A stretch of DNA of 64,000 nucleotides from Amycolatopsis australiensis (GTDB taxonomy: Bacteria > Actinomycetota > Actinomycetes > Mycobacteriales > Pseudonocardiaceae). The stretch lies in assembly GCF_900119165.1 (NCBI RefSeq), contig NZ_FPJG01000006.1:2170001-2234000 (forward strand), in the 5' to 3' direction. Below are positions 18,373 through 27,871 of this stretch, piece after piece (the first letter of the stretch is position 1; each line of letters starts with the position of its first letter). Made by a program: the position numbers and the translations under genes. Under the pieces are notes generated by a model that was not told where the DNA came from, searched no databases, and saw only the letters and a list, made by a program, of their open reading frames with translations.

Positions 18373-19326
18373 ATGCCTCGTGTTGCCGCGATCGACTGTG
18401 GGACCAACTCCATCCGCCTGCTCGTCGCCGAGCTGACGCCGCGCCACGACGGCACGGTCGACCTGCGCGACCTGCACCGCGAGATGCGGATCGTCCGGCT
18501 CGGCCAGGGCGTCGACGCGACCGGCAGGCTGGCGCCCGAGGCGATCGAACGCACCCGCGCCGCGCTCGCCGACTACACGGTCGCCGCGCGGCGCAAGGGC
18601 GTCGAGAAGGTGCGGATGGTCGCCACCTCCGCCACGCGCGACGCGAAGAACCGCGACGAGTTCTTCCGCATGACACGCGAGACGCTCGGCGTCGAGGCCG
18701 AGGTGATCAGCGGCGACGAGGAAGCCCGCCTGTCCTTCACCGGCGCGGTCGGGGAGCAGGACCCGGACGACGGCCCGTTCGTGGTGGCCGACGTCGGCGG
18801 CGGCTCGACCGAGCTGGTCCTCGGCACCTGGGACGGGCGGCAGGCCGAGGTGCTGGCCGCGAAGTCCGTCGACATCGGCTGCGTCCGGATCACCGAACGC
18901 GCGCTGAAGAGCGACCCGCCGGCCGCCGAGGAGATCGCCGCCGCCCGCGACCTGGCCGGCAAGGTGCTCACCGAGGCGTTCGACGTGGTCGACGTGGCCC
19001 GCGCACGCACGTGGGTGGGCGTCGCCGGAACGGTGACGACGCTGTCGGCGATCGCGCTGGGGCTGCCGGAGTACGACAGCGACCGGGTGCACCTGTCGAA
19101 GCTGAGCCCGGCGGACATCGACCGGCTGGCGACGGAGCTCCTGCAGAGCGACCACGCGACCCGCGCGGCGAACCCGGTGATCCACCCGGGCCGGGTGGAC
19201 GTGATCGGCGGCGGCGCGGTGGTGGTCCAGACCCTCGCCGAGCAGCTGGCCGCCCGCGGCGGCCCGACGGAGCTGGTCGTGTCCGAGCACGACATCCTCG
19301 ACGGCATCGCCCTGTCACTGGCCTGA
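18373..19326 (+). CDS. Ppx/GppA-family phosphatase
   Basis: This family hydrolyses inorganic polyphosphate and/or (p)ppGpp gamma-phosphate. The 317-residue protein has the ASKHA fold motifs: AAIDCGTNSIRLLVAEL (phosphate 1), DVGGGSTELVLG (phosphate 2) and VAGTVTTLSAIALGL, plus SGDEEARLSFTGAV. It is the short two-domain form, like mycobacterial Rv1026, and completes the conserved eno-ftsB-DUF501-ppx order. TAGGGT (which includes the stop of the previous gene) ends six bases before the ATG, suggesting its own leaderless promoter. Confidence 0.94.
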   Translation: MPRVAAIDCGTNSIRLLVAELTPRHDGTVDLRDLHREMRIVRLGQGVDATGRLAPEAIERTRAALADYTVAARRKGVEKVRMVATSATRDAKNRDEFFRMTRETLGVEAEVISGDEEARLSFTGAVGEQDPDDGPFVVADVGGGSTELVLGTWDGRQAEVLAAKSVDIGCVRITERALKSDPPAAEEIAAARDLAGKVLTEAFDVVDVARARTWVGVAGTVTTLSAIALGLPEYDSDRVHLSKLSPADIDRLATELLQSDHATRAANPVIHPGRVDVIGGGAVVVQTLAEQLAARGGPTELVVSEHDILDGIALSLA

Positions 19327-19562
19327 CCGACCGTTCGGCCACCCCAAAAAGCTTGTGCGGCAAGGGAAACCCACGGTGAGCACGTGATGACCAACGGTCG
19401 GCGCTAGGCCGTCCGGAGTATCCGGATTCCTACGTTGGTTGTGCTCCAACCAGGTGGTCCCGACGGTCGTCACACATTTGCAACGCGCAGTCCTGTGATC
19501 AGCTTCACCGCCCCCGATAGCGTGCGTCTCACCTTTCGGACACACCGGATTTGGAGGGGATC

Positions 19563-21191
19563 ATGCGTCGTTCGCGCAGGCTCTGGGGACCCACGGTGGT
19601 GATGACCTCGCTGGCGCTCGTGCTCGCCGCGTGCGGTGGCGGGTCGGGCAGCTCCCCGGGCGCCGGCGAGACGGACCCGGACGGCACGGTCAGCGTCTAC
19701 GGCACCGAACCGCAGAACGCGCTGGTCCCGACCAACATCAACGACCTCGGCGGCACCAAGGCGATCCAGCCGATGTTCGCCACGCTCGTCGGGTTCAAGG
19801 GCGCGGACGCCAAGCCGTTCAACCTGATGGCCGAGTCGATCACCACCACCGACTCCAAGGTCTACGACATCAAGATCAAGCAGGGCTGGAAGTTCCACGA
19901 CGGCACCGAGGTGAAGGCGCACAACTTCATCGACGCCTGGAACTACGGCGCCTACGCGCCGAACGGCCAGCTCAACACCGACTTCTTCTCCAACATCCAG
20001 GGCTACGCCGACGTCCACCCCGAAGACAAGAACGCGAAGCCGGCGACCGACAAGATGTCCGGTCTCGTCCAGAAGAACGACTACGAGTTCCAGGTGACGC
20101 TGAACGCGCCGTTCTCGGTGTTCGACATCAAGGTCGGCTACCAGGCCTTCGCGCCGCTGCCCGACTCCTTCTTCAAGGACCCCAAGGGCTTCGAGCAGCA
20201 CCCGATCGGCAACGGCCCGCTGAAGTTCGTCTCGCGGACGCCGAACCAGGACATCAAGCTCACCCGCTTCGACGACTACAAGGGCGACGACAAGGTCCAC
20301 TTCAAGAACCTCGACATCAAGATCTACGCCAGCCAGGAAACCGCCTACCAGGACCTGCTGAGCGGGCGGCTCGACTTCATGGAGGCGCTGCCGCCGTCGG
20401 CGGTCGCGGGCGGCAAGTACAAGAACGACCTCGGCGACCGGCTCGTCACCGGGCACCTGCTCGAGATCAGCACCATCGCCGTGCCGTACTACGTGCCCGG
20501 CTACGGCAACAACCTCGAGCTGCGCAAGGCGATCTCGATGGCGATCGACCGGGCGCAGATCACCAAGACCGTCATGAACGACACCTACGTGCCCGCGGAC
20601 GGCTACATCGCGCCCGGCATCCCGGGCGCGCGTCCCGGCGTCTGCCAGTTCTGCAAGTTCGACCCGGCGGCGGCCAAGGAAGCCTTCGCCAAGTCCGGTT
20701 TCACGGGCAAGCTGACCATCGCGTCCAATGCGGACGGTGGCCGCAAGGAACCGCTGGTCGCGGCGTGCAACAGCATCAAGAACACCCTCGGCGTCGAGTG
20801 CGACTTCGTGCCGGCGACCGACTTCGGCCAGTGGCGCAGCATCGTCACCGGCAAGAAGCTGACCGGCATGGGCCGCTCGGACTGGTCCGCCGACTACCCG
20901 TCCATCGAGGACTTCCTCAACCCGATCTACAAGACGGGCGGGTCGTCGAACGACTCCAGCTACTCGAACCCGCAGGTCGACGCGATCCTCGCGCGGGCGG
21001 ACGCCACCGCCGACAAGGACGCGGCGGTCAAGCTGTACCAGCAGGCCGAGGACCTGGTCGCCAAGGACCTGCCCTCGATCCCGGTGTGGAGCGAGAAGGG
21101 CGTCGCGGCGAAGTCGAAGAACCTCAAGTCCGCGGCGCTGGACTTCCGGCGCATGCCGGACTACCCGGCCATCGAGGTCCTGAAGAAGTAA
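19563..21191 (+). CDS. Peptide ABC transporter substrate-binding lipoprotein (SBP family 5)
   Basis: The 542-residue product starts behind GGAGGGG and carries a lipoprotein signal with lipobox VLAAC. The family-5 fold of DppA/OppA is clear: EPQNALVPTNINDLGG, the signature-like KIKQGWKFHDGTEVKAHNF, NGPLKFVSRTPNQDIKLTRF and ELRKAISMAIDRAQI. It captures peptides or related ligands outside the membrane for the permeases encoded downstream. A strong hairpin separates it from the permease genes and may let it be made in excess, as is usual for binding proteins. Confidence 0.95.
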   Translation: MRRSRRLWGPTVVMTSLALVLAACGGGSGSSPGAGETDPDGTVSVYGTEPQNALVPTNINDLGGTKAIQPMFATLVGFKGADAKPFNLMAESITTTDSKVYDIKIKQGWKFHDGTEVKAHNFIDAWNYGAYAPNGQLNTDFFSNIQGYADVHPEDKNAKPATDKMSGLVQKNDYEFQVTLNAPFSVFDIKVGYQAFAPLPDSFFKDPKGFEQHPIGNGPLKFVSRTPNQDIKLTRFDDYKGDDKVHFKNLDIKIYASQETAYQDLLSGRLDFMEALPPSAVAGGKYKNDLGDRLVTGHLLEISTIAVPYYVPGYGNNLELRKAISMAIDRAQITKTVMNDTYVPADGYIAPGIPGARPGVCQFCKFDPAAAKEAFAKSGFTGKLTIASNADGGRKEPLVAACNSIKNTLGVECDFVPATDFGQWRSIVTGKKLTGMGRSDWSADYPSIEDFLNPIYKTGGSSNDSSYSNPQVDAILARADATADKDAAVKLYQQAEDLVAKDLPSIPVWSEKGVAAKSKNLKSAALDFRRMPDYPAIEVLKK

Positions 21192-21212
21192 CGCTGCCGT
21201 CCCGACCACCAC

Positions 21213-21252
21213 GCCGTCGTGAGTGAGAAACACTGTTCTCACTCACGACGGC
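21213..21252. repeat. Perfect intercistronic hairpin, 17-bp arms
   Basis: GCCGTCGTGAGTGAGAA (21213-21229) and its exact reverse complement (21236-21252) flank the loop ACACTG. It sits between the binding-protein gene and the first permease gene. No T-run follows, so it is more likely an mRNA-stabilising or attenuating element than a full terminator. The style suggests a dispersed repeat. Confidence 0.8.
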
Positions 21253-21274
21253 CGGCGCGCACTAGGAACTCGCG

Positions 21275-22204
21275 ATGACCCGGTATGTCCTGCGACGGCT
21301 GCTCCAGCTGATCCCCGTCTTCTTCGGCACCACGTTCCTCATCTACGTCCTGGTCTGGGCCGTGCCCGGCGACCCCTTTTCCGGCAAGTGCGGGCAGACC
21401 GCCTGCCCGCCGGCCTACATCGCCCAGATGACCGAGAAGTTCCACCTGAACGACAACATCTTCGTGCAGTACGTCAAGTACCTCGGGAGCCTGTTCACCG
21501 GCGACTGGGGCGAGACCTTCAACGGCACGTCCGTCGGCGAGCTGATCGCGACGTCGTACCCGATCACCCTGCGCCTGGCCGTGATCGCGGTGGTCATCGA
21601 GGCCCTCATCGGGCTCACCGCCGGCGTGCTGACCGGCCTGCGCGGCAGGGGTTTCCTCGACAACCTCGTGCTGGTGTCGACCACGTTCCTGATCTCGCTG
21701 CCGGTGTTCGTCACCGCGATCGTGCTGCAGCTCGCGCTGGGCGGCAACGGCCTCGGCCTGATCGAGGCGAGCGTGTCGGACAACCCGAGCGTCGGCGAGC
21801 TGATCGTGCCCGGCATCGCGCTCGGCAGCCTGTCCATGGCCTACGTGGCCCGGCTGGCACGGACGAGCATCGCCGAAAACCGCCGCGCCGACTACGTCCG
21901 GACGGCGATCGCGAAGGGCCAGCCGCAGAGCCGGGTGGTGCTGGTGCACCTGCTGCGCAATTCGGTGATCCCGGTGCTCACGTTCCTGGGCACCGACCTC
22001 GGCGCGCTGATGGGCGGCGCGATCGTCACCGAAGGCGTGTTCAACATCAACGGCCTGGGCGGCCTCATCTTCCGCGGCATCCAGAACCGGGAGAGCGCGA
22101 CCGTCGTCGGCGTGGTCGTCCTGCTGGTGCTGGTGTACCTGCTGATGAGCCTGATCGTCGACCTGCTCTACGCCGTTCTCGACCCGAGGATCCGCTATGA
22201 CTGA
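21275..22204 (+). CDS. Peptide ABC transporter permease, DppB/OppB type
   Basis: The 309-residue inner-membrane protein starts MTRYVLRRLLQLIPVFFGTT, the standard DppB N-terminus, and has six predicted helices. The EAA-type loop is DYVRTAIAKGQPQSRVVLVHLLRN, which contacts the ATPases, and NINGLGGLIFRGIQNRE is typical of the family. A large extracytoplasmic loop follows helix 1 and includes a Cys pair (CGQTACPP). It overlaps the next permease gene by eight bases. Confidence 0.95.
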   Translation: MTRYVLRRLLQLIPVFFGTTFLIYVLVWAVPGDPFSGKCGQTACPPAYIAQMTEKFHLNDNIFVQYVKYLGSLFTGDWGETFNGTSVGELIATSYPITLRLAVIAVVIEALIGLTAGVLTGLRGRGFLDNLVLVSTTFLISLPVFVTAIVLQLALGGNGLGLIEASVSDNPSVGELIVPGIALGSLSMAYVARLARTSIAENRRADYVRTAIAKGQPQSRVVLVHLLRNSVIPVLTFLGTDLGALMGGAIVTEGVFNINGLGGLIFRGIQNRESATVVGVVVLLVLVYLLMSLIVDLLYAVLDPRIRYD

Positions 22205-23150
22205 CCCGAACCTGGTGGGCGGCGGCGGAGCCGACGCGGCCGAGCTGAGCCGCGTCGACGACTCCGCCACCGGCCCGCACAAGCCCCGAAGCCTGTGGAA
22301 CGACGCCTGGCGCCAGCTGCGGCGCAAGCCGGCGTTCGTCGCCTCCGCCGTGATCATCCTGCTGATCGTGCTGATCGCGATCGCACCCGGGCTGTTCAGC
22401 TCGCGCGACGCGGGGTTCAGCGACCTCGCGCACGCCAACGAAGGCCCGTCCGCGGACGCCTGGTTCGGCTACGACAACCAGGGCCAGGACGTCTACGCCC
22501 GCACCATCTACGGCACCCGCGCGTCGGTGCTGGTCGGCGTGTTCTCGACGGTGCTGACCGTGCTGATCGGGTCGGTGGTCGGCATCCTCGCCGGCTACTA
22601 CGGCCGGTTCGTCGACAGCGTGCTGTCGCGCTTCGGTGACATCTTCGCCGGGCTGCCGTTCGTGCTCGGCGCGATCGTCATCCTGACGACGTTCAACGCG
22701 CCCGGCTCGAACCCCGGCGCGGTCACCATCATCGTCCAGGTCGTGTGCTCGATCGCGGTGCTGAGCTGGCCGGTCGCCATGCGCATCATGCGGTCGGCGA
22801 CGCTGGTGGCCAAGCAGCTCGACTACGTCAAGGCCGCGCGTGGCCTCGGCGCGAGCACGCCGCGGATCATCTTCCGCCACCTGCTGCCGAACACGATCGC
22901 GCCGGTGCTCGTGTACGCCACCATCGCGCTCGGCGCGTTCATCGGCGCCGAAGCGACGCTGGCCTACCTGGGCATCGGCGTGCGGCCGCCGGTGATCTCG
23001 TGGGGCGTGATGATCAGCGACTCGCGGGACTACTTCCGCAACGACCCGCACATGCTGCTGTTCCCCGGCGCCTTCGTCACCCTGACCGTGCTGGCCTTCG
23101 TGATGCTGGGCGACGGCATCCGCGACGCGCTCGATCCGAAGTCGAGGTAG
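22197..23150 (+). CDS. Peptide ABC transporter permease, DppC/OppC type
   Basis: This 317-residue permease has the OppC N-terminal region (SLWNDAWRQLRRKPAFVASAVIILL), the marker AWFGYDNQGQDVYARTIYG, and the EAA loop DYVKAARGLGASTPRIIFRHLLPN. It ends with GDGIRDALDPKSR, diagnostic for DppC. Together with the DppB-type partner it forms the membrane channel. Its start overlaps the previous gene, and the first ATPase gene starts seven bases downstream. Confidence 0.95.
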   Translation: MTDPNLVGGGGADAAELSRVDDSATGPHKPRSLWNDAWRQLRRKPAFVASAVIILLIVLIAIAPGLFSSRDAGFSDLAHANEGPSADAWFGYDNQGQDVYARTIYGTRASVLVGVFSTVLTVLIGSVVGILAGYYGRFVDSVLSRFGDIFAGLPFVLGAIVILTTFNAPGSNPGAVTIIVQVVCSIAVLSWPVAMRIMRSATLVAKQLDYVKAARGLGASTPRIIFRHLLPNTIAPVLVYATIALGAFIGAEATLAYLGIGVRPPVISWGVMISDSRDYFRNDPHMLLFPGAFVTLTVLAFVMLGDGIRDALDPKSR

Positions 23151-23156
23151 ATCCTC

Positions 23157-24152
23157 TTGTCCGACAACGAACTCCTGCTCGAAGTAGCGGACCTGCACGT
23201 CGAGTTCCGGACGTCCGACGGCGTGGCCAACGTGCTCAACGGTGTCGGCTACTCGGTGCACGCGGGCGAAACCCTGGCCGTGCTCGGCGAGTCCGGTTCC
23301 GGGAAGAGCGTCACCGCGCAGACGGTGATGGGCATCCTCGACACGCCACCGGGCGTGATCACCGCCGGCGCTGTCCGCTGGCGTGGCGAGGACCTGCTGA
23401 CCGCGTCCGACGAACGCCGTCGCGAAGTCCGCGGCAGCGAGATCGCGATGATCTTCCAGGACGCGCTGTCCGCGCTGAATCCGGTGTTCACCGTGGGCTT
23501 CCAGATCGAGGAACAGCTGCGGGTGCGGCTCGGCATGTCCAAAAAGGACGCGCGCAGGCGGGCGATCGAGCTGCTCGACATCGTGCGCATCCCGGCGGCC
23601 GAGCGGCGGATCAAGGACTACCCGCACCAGTTCTCCGGCGGGATGCGCCAGCGCGCGATGATCGCGATGTCGCTGGCGCTCGACCCGGACCTGCTCATCG
23701 CCGACGAGCCGACCACCGCGCTCGACGTCACCGTCCAGGCGCAGATCATGGACCTCCTGGCCGAGATCCAGGCCGAACGCAAGATGGGGCTCGTGCTCAT
23801 CACGCACGACCTGGGCGTCGTCGCCGAAGTCGCCGACCGGATCGCGGTGATGTACGCGGGCCGGATCGTCGAACAGGCCGACGTCGTCGAGCTGTTCCGC
23901 GCGCCCGCCCACCCCTACACCGCCGCGCTGATGGACTCGCTGCCGCGGCTGGACCTCAAAGGACAGACACTGGAGACGATCAAGGGCCTGCCACCGAGCC
24001 TGCTGGACATCCCGCCGGGCTGTCCGTTCCACCCGCGGTGCAAGCGGGCCGAAGCGCGCTGTTCCGAAGAGGTTCCGCCGCAGCACGCGATCGGCTTCGG
24101 CCGGACCAGCGCGTGCCACTTCGCCGAAGAGGTGGTGAGCTCGCGTGCCTGA
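23157..24152 (+). CDS. Peptide ABC transporter ATP-binding protein, DppD/OppD type
   Basis: The 331-residue cytosolic ATPase starts at TTG 23157. It has Walker [11 protein letters not shown]-loop region [19 protein letters not shown], signature [13 protein letters not shown], Walker [13 protein letters not shown] and the H-loop LVLITHDLG. The C-terminal oligopeptide-specific extension contains a Cys cluster ([14 protein letters not shown]...ACHF) that in relatives can bind an iron-sulphur cluster. It overlaps the next gene by eight bases. Confidence 0.96.
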   Translation: MSDNELLLEVADLHVEFRTSDGVANVLNGVGYSVHAGETLAVLGESGSGKSVTAQTVMGILDTPPGVITAGAVRWRGEDLLTASDERRREVRGSEIAMIFQDALSALNPVFTVGFQIEEQLRVRLGMSKKDARRRAIELLDIVRIPAAERRIKDYPHQFSGGMRQRAMIAMSLALDPDLLIADEPTTALDVTVQAQIMDLLAEIQAERKMGLVLITHDLGVVAEVADRIAVMYAGRIVEQADVVELFRAPAHPYTAALMDSLPRLDLKGQTLETIKGLPPSLLDIPPGCPFHPRCKRAEARCSEEVPPQHAIGFGRTSACHFAEEVVSSRA

Positions 24153-25143
24153 TCCCATTCTCTCGGTCACCGGCCTCAAGAAGTACTTCCCGGTCCGCAC
24201 CGGCATTCTCTTCAAGCGCACCATCGGCCAGGTCAAGGCGGTCGACGGCGTCTCGTTCGACCTGCTGCCGGGCGAGACGCTCGGCATCGTCGGCGAGTCC
24301 GGCTGCGGCAAGTCCACTTTGGCCCAGGTCCTGATGCGCCTCGAAGAGCCGACGAGCGGGACGGCGAAGTTCGAAGGCCGCGACATCTTCTCTTTGCGCG
24401 GCAACGAGCTGCGGAAGCTGCGGCGCGAAATCCAGATCGTGCTGCAGGACCCGTACACCTCGCTCAACCCGCGGATGACCGTCGGCGACATCGTCGGCGA
24501 GCCGTTCGAAATCCACCCGGACGTGGCGCCGAAGGGCTCGCGGGCGGCGAAGGTGCGCGAGCTGCTCGACGTCGTCGGGCTCAACCCCGAGCACATCAAC
24601 CGCTACCCGCACCAGTTCTCCGGCGGGCAGCGCCAGCGCATCGGCATCGCCCGCGCCCTCGCGCTGCGGCCCAAGGTGATCATCTGCGACGAGCCGGTGT
24701 CCGCGTTGGACGTCTCGATCCAGGCGCAGGTGATGAACCTGCTCGGCGAGCTCCAGGCCGAGTTCGGGCTGTCGTACGTGTTCATCGCGCACGACCTGTC
24801 CGTGGTGCGGCACCTGTCGAACCGCGTCGCGGTGATGTACCTGGGCAAGATCGTCGAGATCGGGACGGACGAGGAGATCTACGAACGGCCGTCGCACCCG
24901 TACACCCAGGCGCTGCTGTCCGCGGTGCCGGTGGCGGACCCGTCGGTGCGCGGGCAGCGCCAGGTGATCCGGCTGACCGGCGACGTCCCGAGCCCGCTGG
25001 ACCCGCCGTCCGGGTGCCGGTTCCGCACGCGGTGCTGGAAGGCACAGGACAAGTGCGCGGCGGAGGTCCCGGAGCTGGTGCCGAGGACGGACGGCCATCC
25101 GTCAGCTTGTCACTTCGCCGAGCAGAAGTCGGTTGTTCCATAA
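24145..25143 (+). CDS. Peptide ABC transporter ATP-binding protein, DppF/OppF type
   Basis: The second ATPase (332 residues, GTG start) has Walker [29 protein letters not shown], signature [13 protein letters not shown], Walker [13 protein letters not shown] and the H-loop FIAHDLSVV. The C-terminal Cys cluster [14 protein letters not shown] matches that of the partner ATPase. It pairs with the DppD-type protein as a heterodimer powering import. It ends the five-gene transporter operon; the subtilase gene downstream has its own promoter-like sequence. Confidence 0.96.
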   Translation: MPDPILSVTGLKKYFPVRTGILFKRTIGQVKAVDGVSFDLLPGETLGIVGESGCGKSTLAQVLMRLEEPTSGTAKFEGRDIFSLRGNELRKLRREIQIVLQDPYTSLNPRMTVGDIVGEPFEIHPDVAPKGSRAAKVRELLDVVGLNPEHINRYPHQFSGGQRQRIGIARALALRPKVIICDEPVSALDVSIQAQVMNLLGELQAEFGLSYVFIAHDLSVVRHLSNRVAVMYLGKIVEIGTDEEIYERPSHPYTQALLSAVPVADPSVRGQRQVIRLTGDVPSPLDPPSGCRFRTRCWKAQDKCAAEVPELVPRTDGHPSACHFAEQKSVVP

Positions 25144-25157
25144 CGTACTTTTAGCCG

Positions 25158-25186
25158 TTGTACGCGCATTGTCCGGTCTATACGGT
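25158..25186 (+). promoter_or_regulatory. Putative promoter of the subtilase gene
   Basis: TTGTAC (25158-25163) and TACGGT (25181-25186) are 17 bp apart, a good housekeeping-sigma arrangement. They lie just after the transporter operon and about 20 bp before the GAGGAGGAG ribosome site. Confidence 0.5.
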
Positions 25187-25216
25187 GCAGGAACCGCTTT
25201 CCCGAGGAGGAGAATC

Positions 25217-26935
25217 GTGAAGAGACCCAGGCTTCTGGCCGCGGCCATGGCCGTCCCGCTGTTCGGGGCGCTCTCGGCCGTCGCGGTCCCGGTCGCGTCG
25301 GCGCAGCCCGCGCTGTCCGGTCCGGCGACCGAGTTCACCGTGCTCGCCAAGGACACCCAGAGCATCGCCGCCGCCCAGCAGGCCGTCAAGGCCGCGGGCG
25401 GCACGGTGCTGGAGACCAACACCGCCGTCGGCCTGATCAAGGCCAGCGCCCCGGCCGGCGGGTTCACCGAGCGCGTCACGGCGGACCGGGCCGTGTTCGG
25501 CGCGGCCAAGGCCCAGGTCATCGGCTCGCTGCCGAAGAACGGCAAGAAGGCCAAGGGCGACGCGGGCGTCGAGAAGGAAGGCCGTGGCGCCGCGTCTCCG
25601 GCGCAGAAGGCCGCCGCCGGGATGGACCCGCTGGACGACCAGCTCTGGGGCCTGAAGTCCGTGCGCTCGGACCTCTCGCGCACCAAGCAGGCGGGCAGCA
25701 AGCAGGTCAAGGTCGGCGTCATCGACACCGGCATCGACGGCACCCACCCGGACATCGCGCCGAACTTCGACGAGGCCGACTCGCGCAACTTCGTCAAGGA
25801 CATCCCGTACGACGTCAACGGCGTCGAGGTCGACGGGCCGTGCGAGTTCCGCGGCTGCGTCGACCCGGTCAACCACGACGACGGCGGCCACGGCACGCAC
25901 GTCGCCGGCACCATCGCGGCGGCGGCCAACGGCTTCGGCGTCTCCGGTGTCGCGCCGAACGTGACGCTGGTGAACATCCGCGCCGGCCAGGATTCGGGCT
26001 ACTTCTTCCTGCAGCCGACGGTCGACGCGCTGACCTACGCCGGCGACGCGGGCATCGACGTGGTCAACATGAGCTTCTACACGGACCCGTGGTTGTACAA
26101 CTGCACGGCCAACCCGGCGGACTCGCCCGCCGAGCAGGCCGAGCAGCGCACGATCATCGAGGCGACGCAGCGGGCGCTGAACTACGCGCACCGCAAGGGC
26201 GTCACGATGGTGGTCGCGCTGGGCAACCAGCACACCGACCTGGGCGCGCCGCAGCCGGACACGACGAGCCCGGACTACCCGGCCAACACGACGCACCCGC
26301 GCACGATCGACAACACGTCGTGCCTCAACCTGCCGGTCGAGGGCAACCACACGATCGGCGTCAGCTCGTTCGGGCCGTCGCAGAAGAAGGCGGACTACTC
26401 GAACTACGGCACGGAACAGATCTCGGTCTCGGCGCCGGGCGGCTTCTTCCGCGACGGCTTCGGCACGCCGTGGTACCGCACGGTGCAGAACGAGATCCTG
26501 TCGACGTACCCGAAGAACGTGGGCATCGCGGACGGCAACATCGACGAGGCGGGCAACCTGACACCGGCGGGCATCGCGGCGGGTGTCCAGAAGGCCACGG
26601 CTCCGGACGGCCGAGTCGGCTACTACCAGTGGCTGCAGGGAACGTCGATGGCCACCCCGCACGCGACGGGCGTGGTGGCGCTGATCATCTCCCAGTACGG
26701 CAAGAAGTCCCACGGCGAGTTCGGCATGGACCCGGACAAGGTCCAGCGAGTCCTCGAGGGCACGGCGGCGAAGATCGCCTGCCCGGTACCGCGAACGGTG
26801 GACTACCTGAAGGAGGGCCGCGACGCGACGTTCACGGCGACTTGTGAAGGTGACCCGTCGTTCAACGGCTTCTACGGCCACGGCGCGGTCGACGCGTTTG
26901 CGGCGGTGACCCGCGGGGCGCAGTACCTGAAGTAG
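25217..26935 (+). CDS. Secreted subtilisin-like serine protease (S8 family)
   Basis: The 572-residue preproenzyme starts at GTG 25217 behind GAGGAGGAG and has a signal peptide ending near SAQPALSG. A pro-region precedes the catalytic domain. The catalytic triad is visible: Asp in GVIDTGIDGTHPD, His in GGHGTHVAGTI and Ser in GTSMATPHATGVVAL, with oxyanion Asn in VVALGNQ. Two Cys pairs in the loops may form disulphides. It should degrade proteins outside the cell, and it follows a peptide importer operon, so the two may work together in peptide feeding. A strong terminator follows. Confidence 0.95.
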   Translation: MKRPRLLAAAMAVPLFGALSAVAVPVASAQPALSGPATEFTVLAKDTQSIAAAQQAVKAAGGTVLETNTAVGLIKASAPAGGFTERVTADRAVFGAAKAQVIGSLPKNGKKAKGDAGVEKEGRGAASPAQKAAAGMDPLDDQLWGLKSVRSDLSRTKQAGSKQVKVGVIDTGIDGTHPDIAPNFDEADSRNFVKDIPYDVNGVEVDGPCEFRGCVDPVNHDDGGHGTHVAGTIAAAANGFGVSGVAPNVTLVNIRAGQDSGYFFLQPTVDALTYAGDAGIDVVNMSFYTDPWLYNCTANPADSPAEQAEQRTIIEATQRALNYAHRKGVTMVVALGNQHTDLGAPQPDTTSPDYPANTTHPRTIDNTSCLNLPVEGNHTIGVSSFGPSQKKADYSNYGTEQISVSAPGGFFRDGFGTPWYRTVQNEILSTYPKNVGIADGNIDEAGNLTPAGIAAGVQKATAPDGRVGYYQWLQGTSMATPHATGVVALIISQYGKKSHGEFGMDPDKVQRVLEGTAAKIACPVPRTVDYLKEGRDATFTATCEGDPSFNGFYGHGAVDAFAAVTRGAQYLK

Positions 26936-26948
26936 GTTTCGCCGGAAC

Positions 26949-26982
26949 GGCCCACCTCCGACGTCGGAGGTGGGCCATTTTT
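26949..26982 (+). terminator. Rho-independent terminator after the subtilase gene
   Basis: A 28-bp perfect palindrome (half-arm GGCCCACCTCCGAC) is followed by ATTTTT. It is the strongest classical terminator in the window and ends the subtilase transcript. The toxin-remnant region begins just beyond it. Confidence 0.92.
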
Positions 26983-26987
26983 CGCTG

Positions 26988-27330
26988 TCAAGCCGGCCGC
27001 TCGCGGCGAGGACGCGGAAGCAGACCTTCCCGTTGTGCGCGGGCCGACGTGCTCCGACGTCGTGATCTGGATGAGACCGATGGTGTCCTGTCCCGCCGGG
27101 CAGGTCGCGTAGACGATGTGCCCGTCGCCGCTGATGAGCTGGACGTCGTCGGTGGCGCTCGCTCCGCGCGGCGGCGAGACCGAGCGACGGCTGATCACCG
27201 GCGGCTTGCGTTGCTCCGTGCGCGACCACGACACCGGTCACGACGCCGATCACGGCGAGGCCAGTGGCGCCCGCAATGAGCAATGATCTGCCCGATAAGC
27301 GTGGCTTGAGGTCGCTGGCCTGGCCGGGAC
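26988..27330 (-). pseudogene. Frameshifted remnant of a small membrane-anchored protein
   Basis: On the minus strand one frame reads RSLLIAGATGLAVIGVVTGV, a good membrane anchor. The next plausible segment, VQLISGDGHIVYATCPAGQD, lies in a different frame, and a third piece (HNGKVCFRVLAASGRL) returns to the first. At least two frame changes would be needed to join them. The only nearby stop is in the third frame (26990). No family recognised. The fragment abuts the toxin remnant on the other strand, consistent with rearrangement. Limits are approximate. Confidence 0.4.
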
Positions 27331-27847
27331 GCTCGTCTCCGGCGTCGACCTCACCCCTAATGGCGGACGGACCTACAACCTCACCGTCGACCGGGTGCAC
27401 ACGTACTTCGTGTTCGCGGGCGAGACCCCGGTGCTCGTTCACAACGACCGCTGCAGCGCCAAGTCGGGACGGTGCCGCTGACGCGGAAGCCGATCTTCGG
27501 CGACTACCCCGGCATCGGCCAGACGTCGCTCTACATCATCGTCGGCTGCCGAGGGCAGGATCTTGACGGTCGGTATCACCGGGAACCCGGTGGGGCGGTA
27601 CAAGACCAGCGAGTTCGCGGACTGGCATCGGAACTACGACGGCCCGTACGAGCTGCACATCCTCCGGAACTTCGACACGTCAGACGATGCGAGGGCCGTC
27701 GAGTACTACATGGCGCAGCGCGTGGGCGGCCCGGAGAACAGGGAGAGGTGGGCCGCGACGGTGCCGACCTCGCGAACCTGGGACCAGGTGTACCAGGACG
27801 CCATCCAGGCGTGGCACGCTGGGACGATCGGCCCGATCCCCGAGTAG
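27299..27847 (+). pseudogene. Decayed polymorphic toxin: pretoxin-HINT tail plus GIY-YIG-like nuclease
   Basis: After a TAA at 27296 the frame reads YNLTVDRVHTYFVFAGETPVLVHND, the typical end of a pretoxin HINT domain that releases the C-terminal toxin. That frame stops at 27481. The next frame carries RKPIFGDYPGIGQTSLYIIV, and a further shift near 27555 leads to LTVGITGNPVGRY and then YELHILRNFDTSDDARAVEY, ending at 27847. The YIIV...VGITGNP...R...E order resembles a GIY-YIG nuclease. The long N-terminal delivery part is absent. It is therefore a 5'-truncated, twice-frameshifted toxin gene. The 95-codon end piece (TTG 27563) could still be translated. Confidence 0.65.
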
Positions 27848-27871
27848 CGGCCTCGAAGTCAGGAACCGGAC

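Noticed and set aside
16858..19290. An 810-codon minus-strand frame across DUF501, transglycosylase and ppx
   Set aside because: Arg/Gly/Ala-rich composition without motifs; three well-supported genes lie on the other strand.
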